Source: Bacteroidota bacterium
GTDB taxonomy: Bacteria; Bacteroidota; Bacteroidia; Bacteroidales; Dysgonomonadaceae
Reading direction: 5' to 3'
NCBI GenBank assembly: GCA_023388315.1
Contig: JAEWGM010000024.1
Coordinates: 1 to 64,000, forward strand
DNA length: 64,000 bases
Positions 1 to 8,074 of this stretch are shown here, piece after piece (positions within the stretch are counted from its first letter, which is position 1; each line of letters starts with the position of its first letter). Position numbers and translations under genes: made by a program. The notes beneath the pieces are model-generated. The model was given only the letters and a program-made list of their open reading frames with translations. It did no database searches and had not been told where the DNA came from.

Positions 1-461
1 TGGGATTAATTTCATTTATTAAAAATGCCGGCGAAAAGTTATTCAAAGGCAACGAAGAGAAACGCGAAGCGGAATTGGCACAAGCCATTGTGACTCACAT
101 TAACAAGTATCAGTTTGATGTGCAAAACCTTGATGTGCAGGTGGATGACAGTACCGTAACAGTAAGAGGACAGGTAAAAAACCAACTCGACAGAAACCGT
201 ATTGTAGCCGCCGCAGGAAATGTGGATGGTATTGAGAAAGTGAACGACCTTATTCAAGTGCTAAGCCCCACCCCGGTGGCCGAACCCGAAACGCCCGAAA
301 AACAGTTTTATACCGTAAAATCGGGTGACTCACTGTCTAAGATTTCAAAACAAGTGTATGGCGATGCCAACCAATACAACAAAATTTTTGAAGCCAACCG
401 TCCTATGCTCACGCATCCCGATAAAATTTATCCGGGCCAAGTGTTGGTTATTCCTGAATAG
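1..461 (+). CDS. kbp: BON-LysM protein, Kbp/YgaU-like (first base of start codon outside window)
   Basis: The reading frame is open from the first base: bases 1-2 are the TG of an ATG whose A lies just outside the window, giving a protein that begins MGLISFIKNAGEKLF, the usual start of the Kbp/YgaU family. An internal TTG at 75 would remove this conserved helix, so it is not the start. The roughly 153-residue product has an N-terminal BON domain (about residues 25-85) and a C-terminal LysM domain (about 102-152: YTVKSGDSLSKIS through GQVLVIPE). In E. coli the homologue binds potassium and is cytoplasmic; no signal peptide is visible here. Family identity is clear, potassium binding is by analogy. 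Confidence 0.9.
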   Translation, partial: GLISFIKNAGEKLFKGNEEKREAELAQAIVTHINKYQFDVQNLDVQVDDSTVTVRGQVKNQLDRNRIVAAAGNVDGIEKVNDLIQVLSPTPVAEPETPEKQFYTVKSGDSLSKISKQVYGDANQYNKIFEANRPMLTHPDKIYPGQVLVIPE

Positions 462-488
462 AAAACAACGTTTAAGTTGAATAAAGAG

Positions 489-524
489 ATCCGCCAAACC
501 CAAGTGGGAGTTGGCGGATTTTTT
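489..524. terminator. bidirectional intrinsic terminator
   Basis: An inverted repeat (ATCCGCCAA ... TTGGCGGAT) is followed by a T run on the plus strand. It lies between the convergent LysM gene and TonB receptor gene and probably ends both transcripts. Confidence 0.75.
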
Positions 525-549
525 ATATTATTTCATTTAAAAATTAAAT

Positions 550-3105
550 TCATAACGAAATTCCTTCTTCCTTGCTTTTTACTACGTTACCCAATTTAAT
601 TTTTGATTTTTCGTTTTTACGAATGGTGTATCGCAATAAAACCCACGGACGACCAGACATACTTGTCATTCTCCGTAAATGATATGAACTATATGTTCCA
701 GCTTGTGTTTCGGTTTCCGTACTAAGTTTTCCTATAAAATAAGGCAACGCCACGGCAATATAAAAATCTTTTGTAAAATTGTAGTTTACCTGAAATTGCG
801 AATAAGAGGGCGTAAGTTGTTTGATGCGTGAAATGGGTGTGTATTCGTAGTTACGGTAGTTAACATCGCCGCCAAACATCCACTTTTTGTAATAAATCCA
901 AATTCCGCCGTTAAGAGAAAAACTATGTTTAGGCGACATATTGGCGAAATAATCGATATGGTGATAAGCACCTACGTAAATATTTCCCCTGCCTTCTTTA
1001 AAACGATATCTCACACTGCTGCCCGCTTCAAAAGTTTTGAAGCTGCCCGCATTTTTATAGGTGTTCACCAACACGTCATTGTCACTATATCCAAATGGTT
1101 CAATAATATCGGTTGAAATATTGTAGGAGATAGACGGTGTAACATAAAATCGGTTCTTGTTAAATGTATGCGATGCCCTTAACTTATGCGTTTGTTCAGG
1201 TAGAAGTTCGGGATTTCCTTTTGTAATAATCAAAGGATCGGTAGATGTATTATAAGGATTCAACTGACCAACTGACGGTGATTGATTGGTGAGCGTGTAA
1301 CTTAGTCTCGTAGAGTTGTTTTTATTGAACAGATAAGTTCCGCTTAATGATATGCGTGGTTTTAAATAGCTGTTGGATGCCCCACCGGCTTTCAGCCAAA
1401 TGGCATCCATCCCCGCCGAAGCCATATATAAAAGATTTCCCGCTTTGCTGCTGAATGATGCGTATAGATACTCGTTCCACGCTTTGTGATGGAAAACGGG
1501 AACATTTTCGCTCACTTTATTCACATTATCGTCCACGAAATTGGTGGCACTGCCGATATTCAGACTGTTCACATCTTTCCAAGTCCAGGAGTAATCGATA
1601 TTCAGATTTGCTGATGAGCGGTTGCTTTTAAATTCGTAAAGGTATTTCAGCAAATCGTTGGTGTAAGTTTCATTACGTTCGCCTTGATTGTTATCGCTAT
1701 TTTTGTTATAAGCGAGCGTTGCTTCAAGCACTTTATCTTTTGAAAAATCGTGCTGATAGTAAAGACTGGTTGTCAAAATATAAGCATCGTTTTTGTTCAG
1801 CGAAGAGTAATTGAAATCTTGTAAACTGTTTGTTTGCAAACTGCCGTTTCCCCACGTTTCCGTTTTCTTACCATTCACTCTTCCATAAACGTGAGCTGCC
1901 AAGTAATCTTTGTCGGTTATGCTCCATTTGTAAAGCAGTTCGCCTAATCCGGATTTATTGTTATCTCGCAGTTTTCCGACACTTTCTTTGAAATAATCCG
2001 TTCCTTTTTGCCACATTTCAGATTCACTGTCATCATTATGTGTAATATTTCCTGAAAATCTACCGTACAGAGAATGTTTGGCATTTCCCACTTCAAAATA
2101 AGTTACGCCCATACTGTGTCGCGGTAGAATATCGTGGCGTGTAGCGGCTTCAAAAAACAGATAGGTTCCCCGCTTTTTTTTGAGCCTGATGTTGAGGATG
2201 TTTTTAACACCCATACGAAGATATCGTGCGCTAACCACATCGATTACTTCTACCGATTCAATATCCTGTGGGTCTATCGGGGTTATTCCCGAGTTGATAA
2301 TTTGTCCGTCAATCAACACAAGCGGACTGCTTCCATCCTCCATCGAAACCGTCCGAAGGGCCTCATTTACAATAAGCAATGGGATTTCGCGTAACGCCCG
2401 ATACGGATCGCCGCTGTTTCTGGCTTGCTCCGAAAGATAGAAGATATGACCGGTGGCAGTTCGTTTCACCAAGTCGGATAACTCGGCAGTGATAATTACT
2501 TCATCCAGCACAAGCGTAATTTCATTCAGCACAATTGTGCCTATATCAGATTTATTTACAGGCACATACTCTGTTTCGTAACCAAGAGAACTTATCTTAA
2601 CAACATATTTATCGGTATCTATATTCGAATTATGTGTGATTGTAAACTCACCGTTCCTATTTGTAATTACCCCGCTCACAAATGTTGAGTCTTCCGCGGT
2701 CTGCAGCACAATATTGGCAAACTCCAGTGGTTCATCTTTTTTGTTTAACACTTTCCCCCGGATGGTGGTCGAAGCCTGTAAATATTGCTTCAATGTTATG
2801 ATAATCAACTCTTCGTTGTTCATAATGAATGTCAGGTTAGTGTTTTTCAAGATGTTTTGTAAAACATCTTTTACCATTACGTTTTCTGCGTTGATGGAAA
2901 CCCGCAACTCGTCCGGAACCACTTCGTCGTTGTACAAAATTCGGTATCCGCTTTTCTGCTGAATTTGGGCAAGTACGGTTTTTATCGGCTCGTTTTTGGC
3001 AGATAGGGAAATGACGCGGGTTTGGGCGTACAGACCCGTGGAAATGAAGAATAATAAAATAAAAGCAACTGTTTTTCTGTTGAGTAAATATTTTTTGTGT
3101 GTCAT
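550..3105 (-). CDS. TonB-dependent outer-membrane receptor with STN signalling domain
   Basis: This 851-residue outer-membrane protein has a signal peptide (to about residue 27, GLYAQ), a secretin/TonB N-terminal STN domain (about 30-106), a carboxypeptidase-D regulatory-like beta-sandwich (about 113-200), a plug (about 210-310) and a beta-barrel resembling the OMP_b-brl_3 type. In characterised FecA-like systems the STN domain talks to a FecR anti-sigma factor, and fecR lies 47 bp upstream on the same strand. It is therefore the receptor of a trans-envelope sigma circuit. It has no SusD partner, and the substrate (siderophore, glycan or peptide) cannot be read from the sequence. The C-terminus extends past the last strand with a short charged tail. 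Confidence 0.88.
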   Translation of the reverse strand: MTHKKYLLNRKTVAFILLFFISTGLYAQTRVISLSAKNEPIKTVLAQIQQKSGYRILYNDEVVPDELRVSINAENVMVKDVLQNILKNTNLTFIMNNEELIIITLKQYLQASTTIRGKVLNKKDEPLEFANIVLQTAEDSTFVSGVITNRNGEFTITHNSNIDTDKYVVKISSLGYETEYVPVNKSDIGTIVLNEITLVLDEVIITAELSDLVKRTATGHIFYLSEQARNSGDPYRALREIPLLIVNEALRTVSMEDGSSPLVLIDGQIINSGITPIDPQDIESVEVIDVVSARYLRMGVKNILNIRLKKKRGTYLFFEAATRHDILPRHSMGVTYFEVGNAKHSLYGRFSGNITHNDDSESEMWQKGTDYFKESVGKLRDNNKSGLGELLYKWSITDKDYLAAHVYGRVNGKKTETWGNGSLQTNSLQDFNYSSLNKNDAYILTTSLYYQHDFSKDKVLEATLAYNKNSDNNQGERNETYTNDLLKYLYEFKSNRSSANLNIDYSWTWKDVNSLNIGSATNFVDDNVNKVSENVPVFHHKAWNEYLYASFSSKAGNLLYMASAGMDAIWLKAGGASNSYLKPRISLSGTYLFNKNNSTRLSYTLTNQSPSVGQLNPYNTSTDPLIITKGNPELLPEQTHKLRASHTFNKNRFYVTPSISYNISTDIIEPFGYSDNDVLVNTYKNAGSFKTFEAGSSVRYRFKEGRGNIYVGAYHHIDYFANMSPKHSFSLNGGIWIYYKKWMFGGDVNYRNYEYTPISRIKQLTPSYSQFQVNYNFTKDFYIAVALPYFIGKLSTETETQAGTYSSYHLRRMTSMSGRPWVLLRYTIRKNEKSKIKLGNVVKSKEEGISL

Positions 3106-3152
3106 AACAATTCTGTTTTCTAAAAGTCTATCAATCTGTTGTCTATCAATCT

Positions 3153-4172
3153 TTATTCTTTAATGATTACCGTGTTGTTGTTAATTTCATACGTGAACGG
3201 GTAGGATTGTTTGAGCGCGTCGAGCATTTGCGGTAAACTTTCGGTGCCGATGCTTCCCGTAAACTGTTGTTCCCGCAGGGTAGCGTCTTCGATTTCTATT
3301 TTCACGTTGTACCGCTCTTCCATCAATTTAGCGATTCCAGAAAACTTTTGTTTGTTGAAAACGAGCGTGTTATTTAACCATCGGGTTTCCTGGATGATGG
3401 TGTCGTTGCTCTGCATAAGGTTGGAAACTACGTAGTTGCTGTCGTTGGGAAGGATCGCGCCGTCACGCATCACGATTTTTTGATTGGGATGCAGCAGCAC
3501 TTCTTTGGCATTTTTTTGTCGCGTATCTTTCACACCCACCAATCCGCGCAGCAGCGACACTTCCACATCGTTGTTGAGTGCGTTTACGTTGAATGCCGTT
3601 CCTTTTACGGTAACATCCACATCGTTGGCGGAAACGATGAGCGGAACGGCGGCATTGTGCGCCACGTCGAAGAAGGCTTCGCCCGTAAGGCGGATTTTTC
3701 TGTTTTTCGCACCGAAGTTCTTGTTGTAGGCAATTCGAGCGTTTTTGTTGAGCCACACTTGCGTGCCGTCGTCGAGAACGGCGTAGAGGTTTTCGTTTCC
3801 GGCTTGCAGCGTTTCGGAATAGAGGTTCTGTTGCGGCAGGTAGTTGTATGCCAGTAATCCCAGTCCGATAACGAGGACGATAGACGCTGCAACGCGTGCC
3901 CAAATCGGAACGATGCGTCGCGTGGGTTTCTCGAACGTGTATTGTGTTTCGGACGCGTCGGCGATTTTTTGCCACACTTCGTTGAGTTTGGCGTTGATTT
4001 CGTTTTCGCTTCGCGACGATTGGGTTTCGTGCATAAAAGCGTGCATTTGGTTGTAAATGTCCGACAGTTGTTTGTTTTCGGCGAGGGCTTGTCGCAGTTC
4101 CTCGCGTTCGTTTTCCGATAAATTTCCGCTTATCTCTTTGGATAGTAGGGCGGAGAATGATTTTTTTGTCAT
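3153..4172 (-). CDS. FecR-family anti-sigma factor
   Basis: The 339-residue protein has an acidic cytoplasmic N-terminus (about 1-87), one membrane helix (about 88-108, around VAASIVLVIGLGLL), a periplasmic FecR domain (about 120-215) and a C-terminal DUF4974 domain (about 265-338). It would hold the ECF sigma factor inactive until the receptor STN domain signals substrate loading. It is directly upstream of the receptor on the minus strand, but its sigma gene (6721-7317) is about 2.5 kb away behind an inserted plus-strand islet. The gene is intact. Confidence 0.9.
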   Translation of the reverse strand: MTKKSFSALLSKEISGNLSENEREELRQALAENKQLSDIYNQMHAFMHETQSSRSENEINAKLNEVWQKIADASETQYTFEKPTRRIVPIWARVAASIVLVIGLGLLAYNYLPQQNLYSETLQAGNENLYAVLDDGTQVWLNKNARIAYNKNFGAKNRKIRLTGEAFFDVAHNAAVPLIVSANDVDVTVKGTAFNVNALNNDVEVSLLRGLVGVKDTRQKNAKEVLLHPNQKIVMRDGAILPNDSNYVVSNLMQSNDTIIQETRWLNNTLVFNKQKFSGIAKLMEERYNVKIEIEDATLREQQFTGSIGTESLPQMLDALKQSYPFTYEINNNTVIIKE

Positions 4173-4303
4173 ATTTTTTAGTTTTATTGTTCTGTGTTTA
4201 TTCGCCGTTTTTCGGGCTTCTATAATAAGGACACAGCGGAAAAGGAAAATACGTAGTGGGAAAGTGAAAATTTTTGATTTTTGTGTGATTATTTGATTTG
4301 AGG

Positions 4304-4756
4304 TACACGGATTATGCGGATTGGCGCGGATGAGGAAGTTGTTCCGCTCAGCGGATTGTTTTGTTTTCGACTGAATTTTTATCCGCTAGGCGGATTGGAA
4401 CCGCCAGGCGGTGTGGCGTTGATTATGCTTTTTTGCCACGAATGGCACGAATAAACACGGATGAAATCGACAAAGTCGATTTTTATATTTGTGCAAATCG
4501 GTGCTATTCGCCGTAAAGACACAGATGCTGATACATTTTTTTTGTTGTGATGGACACGTATCACGCGGATTAAACGAATGGGCGCGGATGAGGAAAGTGT
4601 TCCGCTCAGCGGTTATACACCGCTTAGCGGATTATTTTGTTTTCCACCGGATTTTTATCCGCCGGGCCGCTTGAAACCGCCGGGCGGGGCATTGCCAATT
4701 AATTATACTATGCCACAGATGGCACGAATAAACACGAATGAAATCGACAAAGTCGA
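4304..4756. repeat. two degenerate direct repeat copies, about 249 bp apart; gene-free stretch
   Basis: Copy A (4304-4479) and copy B (4553-4756) share the same order of elements: a cacg-rich start, GGCGCGGATGAGGAA, TTCCGCTCAGCGG, the TTTTTATCCGC stem region with a GGCGGTT/AACCGCC-type inverted repeat, then GGCACGAATAAACACG and GAAATCGACAAAGTCGA. Copy B carries an extra CCGCT(C/T)AGCGG block. No credible gene is present from 4173 to 4849. The region fills the boundary between fecR and the inserted toxin-antitoxin islet. Its origin is unknown; it resembles a dispersed non-coding repeat rather than an insertion sequence, since no transposase remnant is seen. Confidence 0.7.
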
Positions 4757-4813
4757 AATGCAAGTTTTGTTTTTGAGAAGTTTTCGGTTTTTTAAAAGAA
4801 AATCCAGTAAAAA

Positions 4814-4845
4814 GTTGTAAGATATAGCAACTTAATTTATATTTG
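4814..4845 (+). promoter_or_regulatory. Bacteroidetes-type promoter of the toxin-antitoxin pair
   Basis: GTTG (4814-4817), a 20-bp spacer and TATATTTG (4838-4845) match the -33/-7 consensus of primary Bacteroidetes promoters. The predicted transcription start falls at about 4849-4852, that is at the GTG start codon of the toxin, which suggests a leaderless mRNA. Confidence 0.65.
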
Positions 4846-4849
4846 TGGG

Positions 4850-5191
4850 GTGAAAAGAAAAATTATTGCTTTTGGAAATTATTACCACGAATTTATGCGT
4901 TCGTTAAATGATAAAGAACGAGAAAAACTAAAGTATTTACTCTCTTTATTGGAAACGCAGGATAGGATTCCGATTAAATTTATCAAATTAATACGAGATG
5001 GATTGTACGAGCTTCGTATGGAATATGAAAGTAAAATTTACAGAATATTTTTCATTTTCGATGAAGGTAATATCGTGGTACTTTTCAATTGTTTTCAAAA
5101 GAAAACACAAAAAACACCAAGAAAAGAGATTAACAAAGCATTGCAATTAAAATCAGAGTATTATGACCAAAAAGGAATATCCAATTCATGA
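4850..5191 (+). CDS. HigB-like toxin, RelE/Gp49 superfamily
   Basis: This 113-residue basic protein starts at GTG and has the pattern of phage Gp49-like HigB toxins: a KLIRDGLYELR strand, a YRIFFIFD strand, VLFNCFQKKTQKTP and a C-terminal helix. Such toxins are usually ribosome-dependent mRNA endonucleases. The antitoxin gene starts inside its last 29 bp, so the two are co-translated in the toxin-first order typical of higBA. The GTG start is supported by homology-like N-terminal sequence (KRKIIAFGNYY) although it coincides with the predicted transcription start. No frameshift is present, so the toxin looks active. Confidence 0.8.
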   Translation: MKRKIIAFGNYYHEFMRSLNDKEREKLKYLLSLLETQDRIPIKFIKLIRDGLYELRMEYESKIYRIFFIFDEGNIVVLFNCFQKKTQKTPRKEINKALQLKSEYYDQKGISNS

Positions 5192-5468
5192 TATTAGCGC
5201 CGAATTGGCGGGTGAATACGGCGCCCACGGCACTCCCCAACGTACCAAGTTTGATGAGGAGGCTTACGCTTTCTATACGGGACAAGTAATTTTAGACGCG
5301 CGCAAAAGTGAGAAAATGACACAAAAAGAATTGGCCGATAAATTGGGTGTCAATAAATCTTACATCTCAAAAATAGAAAACGGCGTGGTGAACCCCAGTG
5401 TGGGATTCTTTTATCGGATAATGAACGCGCTTGGCTTGAACGTGGAAATCACAAAAACGATAGGTTAA
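5163..5468 (+). CDS. HigA-like antitoxin, XRE-family HTH
   Basis: The 101-residue protein carries a Cro/C1-type helix-turn-helix in its C-terminal half (MTQKELADKLGVNKSYISKI, about residues 52-75) after an N-terminal toxin-binding segment. It overlaps the HigB-like toxin gene by 29 bp and would neutralise the toxin and repress the pair's promoter. The HTH is canonical, so the antitoxin assignment rests mostly on the neighbour. Confidence 0.82.
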   Translation: MTKKEYPIHDISAELAGEYGAHGTPQRTKFDEEAYAFYTGQVILDARKSEKMTQKELADKLGVNKSYISKIENGVVNPSVGFFYRIMNALGLNVEITKTIG

Positions 5469-5497
5469 ACCGCTCTTCTTTACAAATATTATGACTT

Positions 5498-5551
5498 TTT
5501 GTGGATCATGTTCCACAAATATACATACATTTGTGGAATACAATCCACAAA
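5498..5551 (+). promoter_or_regulatory. twin palindromic operator over the promoter of the AAA/DUF4143 gene
   Basis: Two copies of the same 22-bp palindrome, TTTGTGGA-N6-TCCACAAA, occupy 5498-5519 and 5530-5551, with centres 32 bp (about three helical turns) apart. The second one begins inside a -7 box (TACATTTG, 5526-5533) and ends 4 bp before the ATG at 5556; the first supplies a TTTG at the approximate -33 position, though the spacer is 24 rather than 20 bp. A bound dimer pair would block transcription. The regulator is unknown. Confidence 0.7.
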
Positions 5552-5555
5552 TGTT

Positions 5556-6671
5556 ATGATTAAGCGAATATTGACATCTACAATTGAAAATAAAATCGGT
5601 TCGGGGAAAGCAATTATTTTGGTTGGCCCGAGACAGGTGGGCAAAACCACTCTCATTCGCAACTTACTGAAAAATAAATCTTTTCTTTTCCTTGATGGAG
5701 ATGATCCTGTTGCTCAAAGAATATTGAAAAACGCTAATACCGAACAACTGCGCGATTTAATAAAAGAGAGTCCATTCGTTTTTATTGATGAAGCTCAACG
5801 TATTGAGAATATTGGCATCACTCTGAAATTAATAACCGACCAAATAAAATCCACTCAACTTTTCATTACCGGTTCCTCTTCCTTCGAAATCGGGAATCTT
5901 ATGCGAGAACCTTTAACCGGAAGGAAATGGGAGTACACATTGTATCCGGTTTCATGGAAAGAGTTTCGAGATTATGTAGGGCTGCTAAAAGCAGAACAGC
6001 AATTGCCTTTGCGTCTCGTTTATGGAATGTACCCTGAAATTATTACGCATCCCAACGACGAATATGAACTACTTAAACAATTAACAGAAAGCTATTTATA
6101 CAAAGATATTTTGTCATATAGCGGTATCAGAAAACCGGAAATATTAAATAATTTACTGCGTGCACTTGCTTTTCAAGTAGGTAGTGAAGTAAGTTACAGG
6201 GAGTTGGCACTTTTGCTGGGTGTAGATACCAAAACAGTTTCTGCGTACATAGATTTATTGGAGCAAGCCTACGTAATTTTTAAACTAACTCCCTTTAGCA
6301 GAAACCTTAGAAATGAAATAAAAAGGAATCAAAAAATTTATTTCTACGATAACGGATTGTTAAACACTGTAAAAGGCAATCTTAATCCGTGGGAAACAAG
6401 AGAAGATAAAGGCATGCTTTGGGAAAACTTCCTTGTCAGCGAACGAATTAAGAAAAACAGTTATGAACTATCCTTAACTCAATCTTACTTTTGGCGAACC
6501 CAACAACAACAAGAAGTTGATTATGTAGAAGAATCAGGAGGAAAAGTAATGGGATATGAATTTAAATGGAGTAGCAAAGCAAAGGTAAAAGAACCTCATA
6601 CATTTAGAAAAACATACAATGCCGGATTTAAGGTTATTCATGCTGAAAATTTCAATGATTTTCTTTTATAA
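5556..6671 (+). CDS. AAA_14/DUF4143 family ATPase
   Basis: The protein of 371 residues has a Walker A motif GPRQVGKT (24-31), a Walker B FVFIDEAQ (74-81), a sensor-like ITGSSSFE and a C-terminal DUF4143 domain with a winged-helix-like segment and the conserved EVDYVEE / GYEFKW end, which resembles a nuclease-like fold. The ATG at 5556 is chosen because the upstream 19 codons overlap the twin palindromes. These genes are very common and mobile in Bacteroidetes and archaea, and their function is unresolved. It lies 87 bp after the antitoxin in the same islet. Confidence 0.85.
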   Translation: MIKRILTSTIENKIGSGKAIILVGPRQVGKTTLIRNLLKNKSFLFLDGDDPVAQRILKNANTEQLRDLIKESPFVFIDEAQRIENIGITLKLITDQIKSTQLFITGSSSFEIGNLMREPLTGRKWEYTLYPVSWKEFRDYVGLLKAEQQLPLRLVYGMYPEIITHPNDEYELLKQLTESYLYKDILSYSGIRKPEILNNLLRALAFQVGSEVSYRELALLLGVDTKTVSAYIDLLEQAYVIFKLTPFSRNLRNEIKRNQKIYFYDNGLLNTVKGNLNPWETREDKGMLWENFLVSERIKKNSYELSLTQSYFWRTQQQQEVDYVEESGGKVMGYEFKWSSKAKVKEPHTFRKTYNAGFKVIHAENFNDFLL

Positions 6672-6720
6672 TATCTAATCCAACGCTACTTTAATTACAG
6701 ATTTTGTTTCAAAAAAACAG

Positions 6721-7317
6721 TCACACCACTAACATTATCATTCGCCTCATCTTCTTTTTCTTGGGCGAATAACCTAAATAGTCGGTAATTTCTTTTTCCA
6801 ATCTTTGAACAGCTTTATAAAGATGCGTTTCCACAGTACGGGGTGAAATATTGAGAATCCGGGCGCATTGGCTTGCACTAAGCCCACTCTCTTTTACCAT
6901 CCGAAAAACGATGCGCTGTTGCTCTGGCAACTGATTAACCACCTCGTTTAGTCTTTGATATAGTTCCCGATGCTCCATTTCATCGTGCGGACTCTCATAA
7001 TCGGTTTTTTGCGCATCGGGCTGTTCCTCAATAGGCACATTATGTGTTTTGCTACGCAAGGAGTTAAAGCATCGGTTTTTTACGGCAGTAAACAAATAAA
7101 CTTCGGGGTTGTCTATCTCTTGCAGTTTTTCACGATGCTGCCACAACCAAACAAACACATCCGAAACAATTTCTTCTGCCACGGCATTTTCGGAAACAAA
7201 AGTTTGCGCAAACCACACCAATTTCTCGTACCGCCCCCGAAAAAGCGCATCAAAAGCGTTTCGGTTTCCGGCACTAATTTCCCTAAAAAGGGATTTTATA
7301 TCGTGTGTTTGTGGCAA
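6721..7317 (-). CDS. ECF RNA polymerase sigma-70 factor
   Basis: The protein has sigma region 2 (around FDALFRGRYEKLVWFAQTF and SDVFVWLWQHREKL) and region 4 with the HTH around SASQCARILNISPRTVETHL, as in the Bacteroides ECF sigma expansion family. The open frame extends into the tRNA-Ser gene and has no ATG near the family start; the TTG at 7317 gives 198 residues, the normal ECF length, and is the preferred start. It is the likely partner of the FecR protein at 3153-4172 and of the receptor at 550-3105, although a plus-strand toxin-antitoxin/ATPase islet now separates them. It converges with the ATPase gene with a 49-bp gap. Confidence 0.85.
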   Translation of the reverse strand: MPQTHDIKSLFREISAGNRNAFDALFRGRYEKLVWFAQTFVSENAVAEEIVSDVFVWLWQHREKLQEIDNPEVYLFTAVKNRCFNSLRSKTHNVPIEEQPDAQKTDYESPHDEMEHRELYQRLNEVVNQLPEQQRIVFRMVKESGLSASQCARILNISPRTVETHLYKAVQRLEKEITDYLGYSPKKKKMRRMIMLVV

Positions 7318-7343
7318 AATCAGAAAGTAACTGTAATGAACAT

Positions 7344-7379
7344 AAACCCCAATTTTACCTGAGATAAAACTGGGGTTTT
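7344..7379 (-). terminator. hairpin between tRNA-Ser and the sigma gene
   Basis: On the minus strand AACCCC...TTTTATC pairs with GGTAAAATTGGGGTT across a TCA loop (with G-U pairs), just after the tRNA. It probably terminates the tRNA transcript; the following T run is short. Confidence 0.5.
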
Positions 7380-7391
7380 CAATATATTTAG

Positions 7392-7478
7392 CGGAAAGAC
7401 AGGGATTCGAACCCTGGGTACCCGCGAAGGTACAACGGTTTTCGAGACCGCCCCGATCGACCACTCCGGCATCTTTCC
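7392..7478 (-). tRNA. tRNA-Ser (anticodon CGA)
   Basis: The minus strand folds as a class II tRNA of 87 nt: acceptor GGAAAGA/TCTTTCC, discriminator G, a D arm, anticodon loop CTCGAAA giving anticodon CGA (codon UCG), a long variable arm (GTACC...GGTAC) and a T arm around GGGTTCGAATCCC. The 3' CCA is not encoded. It lies between the NlpE-like gene and the sigma gene, all on the minus strand. Confidence 0.93.
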
Positions 7479-7486
7479 TTCATTAA

Positions 7487-7519
7487 ATGAAGCCGATTTT
7501 CAGATGAAACCGGCTTCAT
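7487..7519 (-). terminator. hairpin downstream of the NlpE-like gene
   Basis: ATGAAGCCG (7487-7495) pairs with CGGCTTCAT (7511-7519), 18 bp after the stop codon at 7538. The T tract after it is weak, so termination is plausible but not certain. Confidence 0.5.
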
Positions 7520-7537
7520 AAAGGTCGCATTCTTCAA

Positions 7538-7975
7538 TTATTTTTTCTTCAAAATGTAATCCTCGGCACGTTCTCCTTCATTCACTGTGCCTTTTTCATC
7601 GCTTACCGCCAGCGCTCCGTCGAGTATGCGATAGTAAAATTTCTCACCTGTAGAAGGAGTGAAAAATTCGATTACTTCTCCGTTGTGGATTAGGCTGTAG
7701 GTAGCTTGTTGTTCGAAAAAACCATCTTCTTTCTCCAAGTATTCGCTTGTTAAGCGATAAGTAGAGTCTGCGTTGATGGTTAAAACAGTTTTAATTCCCG
7801 GGCAGTCGGCACAAGGAAGAGTGCCTTCATAAACTCCCACATATGCCGGTGTTTCGTCTTCTACAACAACAACTTCAGGCTCTGTGGTTTGTTCTGCTTG
7901 TTTTTGTTTGTTTGTGCAGTTTGATAAGGTTGCAGCTAAAGCAACACTTAATACTAAATAGATTGCTTTCTTCAT
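7538..7975 (-). CDS. NlpE N-terminal-domain lipoprotein
   Basis: A 145-residue lipoprotein. The ATG at 7975 gives a normal signal peptide and a lipobox ending LSNC; the longer upstream frame would put charged residues before it and would start in the promoter. The body (about residues 45-145) matches the NlpE N-terminal fold: VGVYEGTLPCADCPGI with its CxxC pair, then TVLTINADSTYRL. In E. coli NlpE senses envelope and copper stress; most Bacteroidetes homologues contain only this domain and their role is unclear. A -7 box lies at 8009-8016. Confidence 0.85.
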   Translation of the reverse strand: MKKAIYLVLSVALAATLSNCTNKQKQAEQTTEPEVVVVEDETPAYVGVYEGTLPCADCPGIKTVLTINADSTYRLTSEYLEKEDGFFEQQATYSLIHNGEVIEFFTPSTGEKFYYRILDGALAVSDEKGTVNEGERAEDYILKKK

Positions 7976-8008
7976 AATTTTTTTAATTTTTAAACGATAA
8001 AATCGGTG

Positions 8009-8037
8009 CAAATGTACGAGAAAATCGAATAGAACAA
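8009..8037 (-). promoter_or_regulatory. promoter of the NlpE-like gene
   Basis: On the minus strand TACATTTG (8016-8009) is a perfect -7 box, with TTG (8037-8035) 18 bp upstream. It leaves a 5' leader of about 30 nt and rules out the longer start of the open frame. Confidence 0.55.
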
Positions 8038-8074
8038 TGAAATCAAAAGATAAAAAATCAAAAAAGAACTTTTG

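Noticed and set aside
3463..3975. 170-codon frame on the same strand as fecR
   Set aside because: It is an out-of-frame shadow of the FecR gene, Arg-rich and without domains.
4379..4564. Small open frames in the repeat region upstream of the toxin
   Set aside because: They are read through direct repeats and inverted motifs, without any recognisable domain.
5499..5555. Longer start of the AAA/DUF4143 gene
   Set aside because: The extra codons lie over the twin palindromes and the promoter box.
7318..7464. N-terminal extension of the sigma factor frame
   Set aside because: It runs into the tRNA-Ser gene and its terminator; family length and alignment support the start at 7317.
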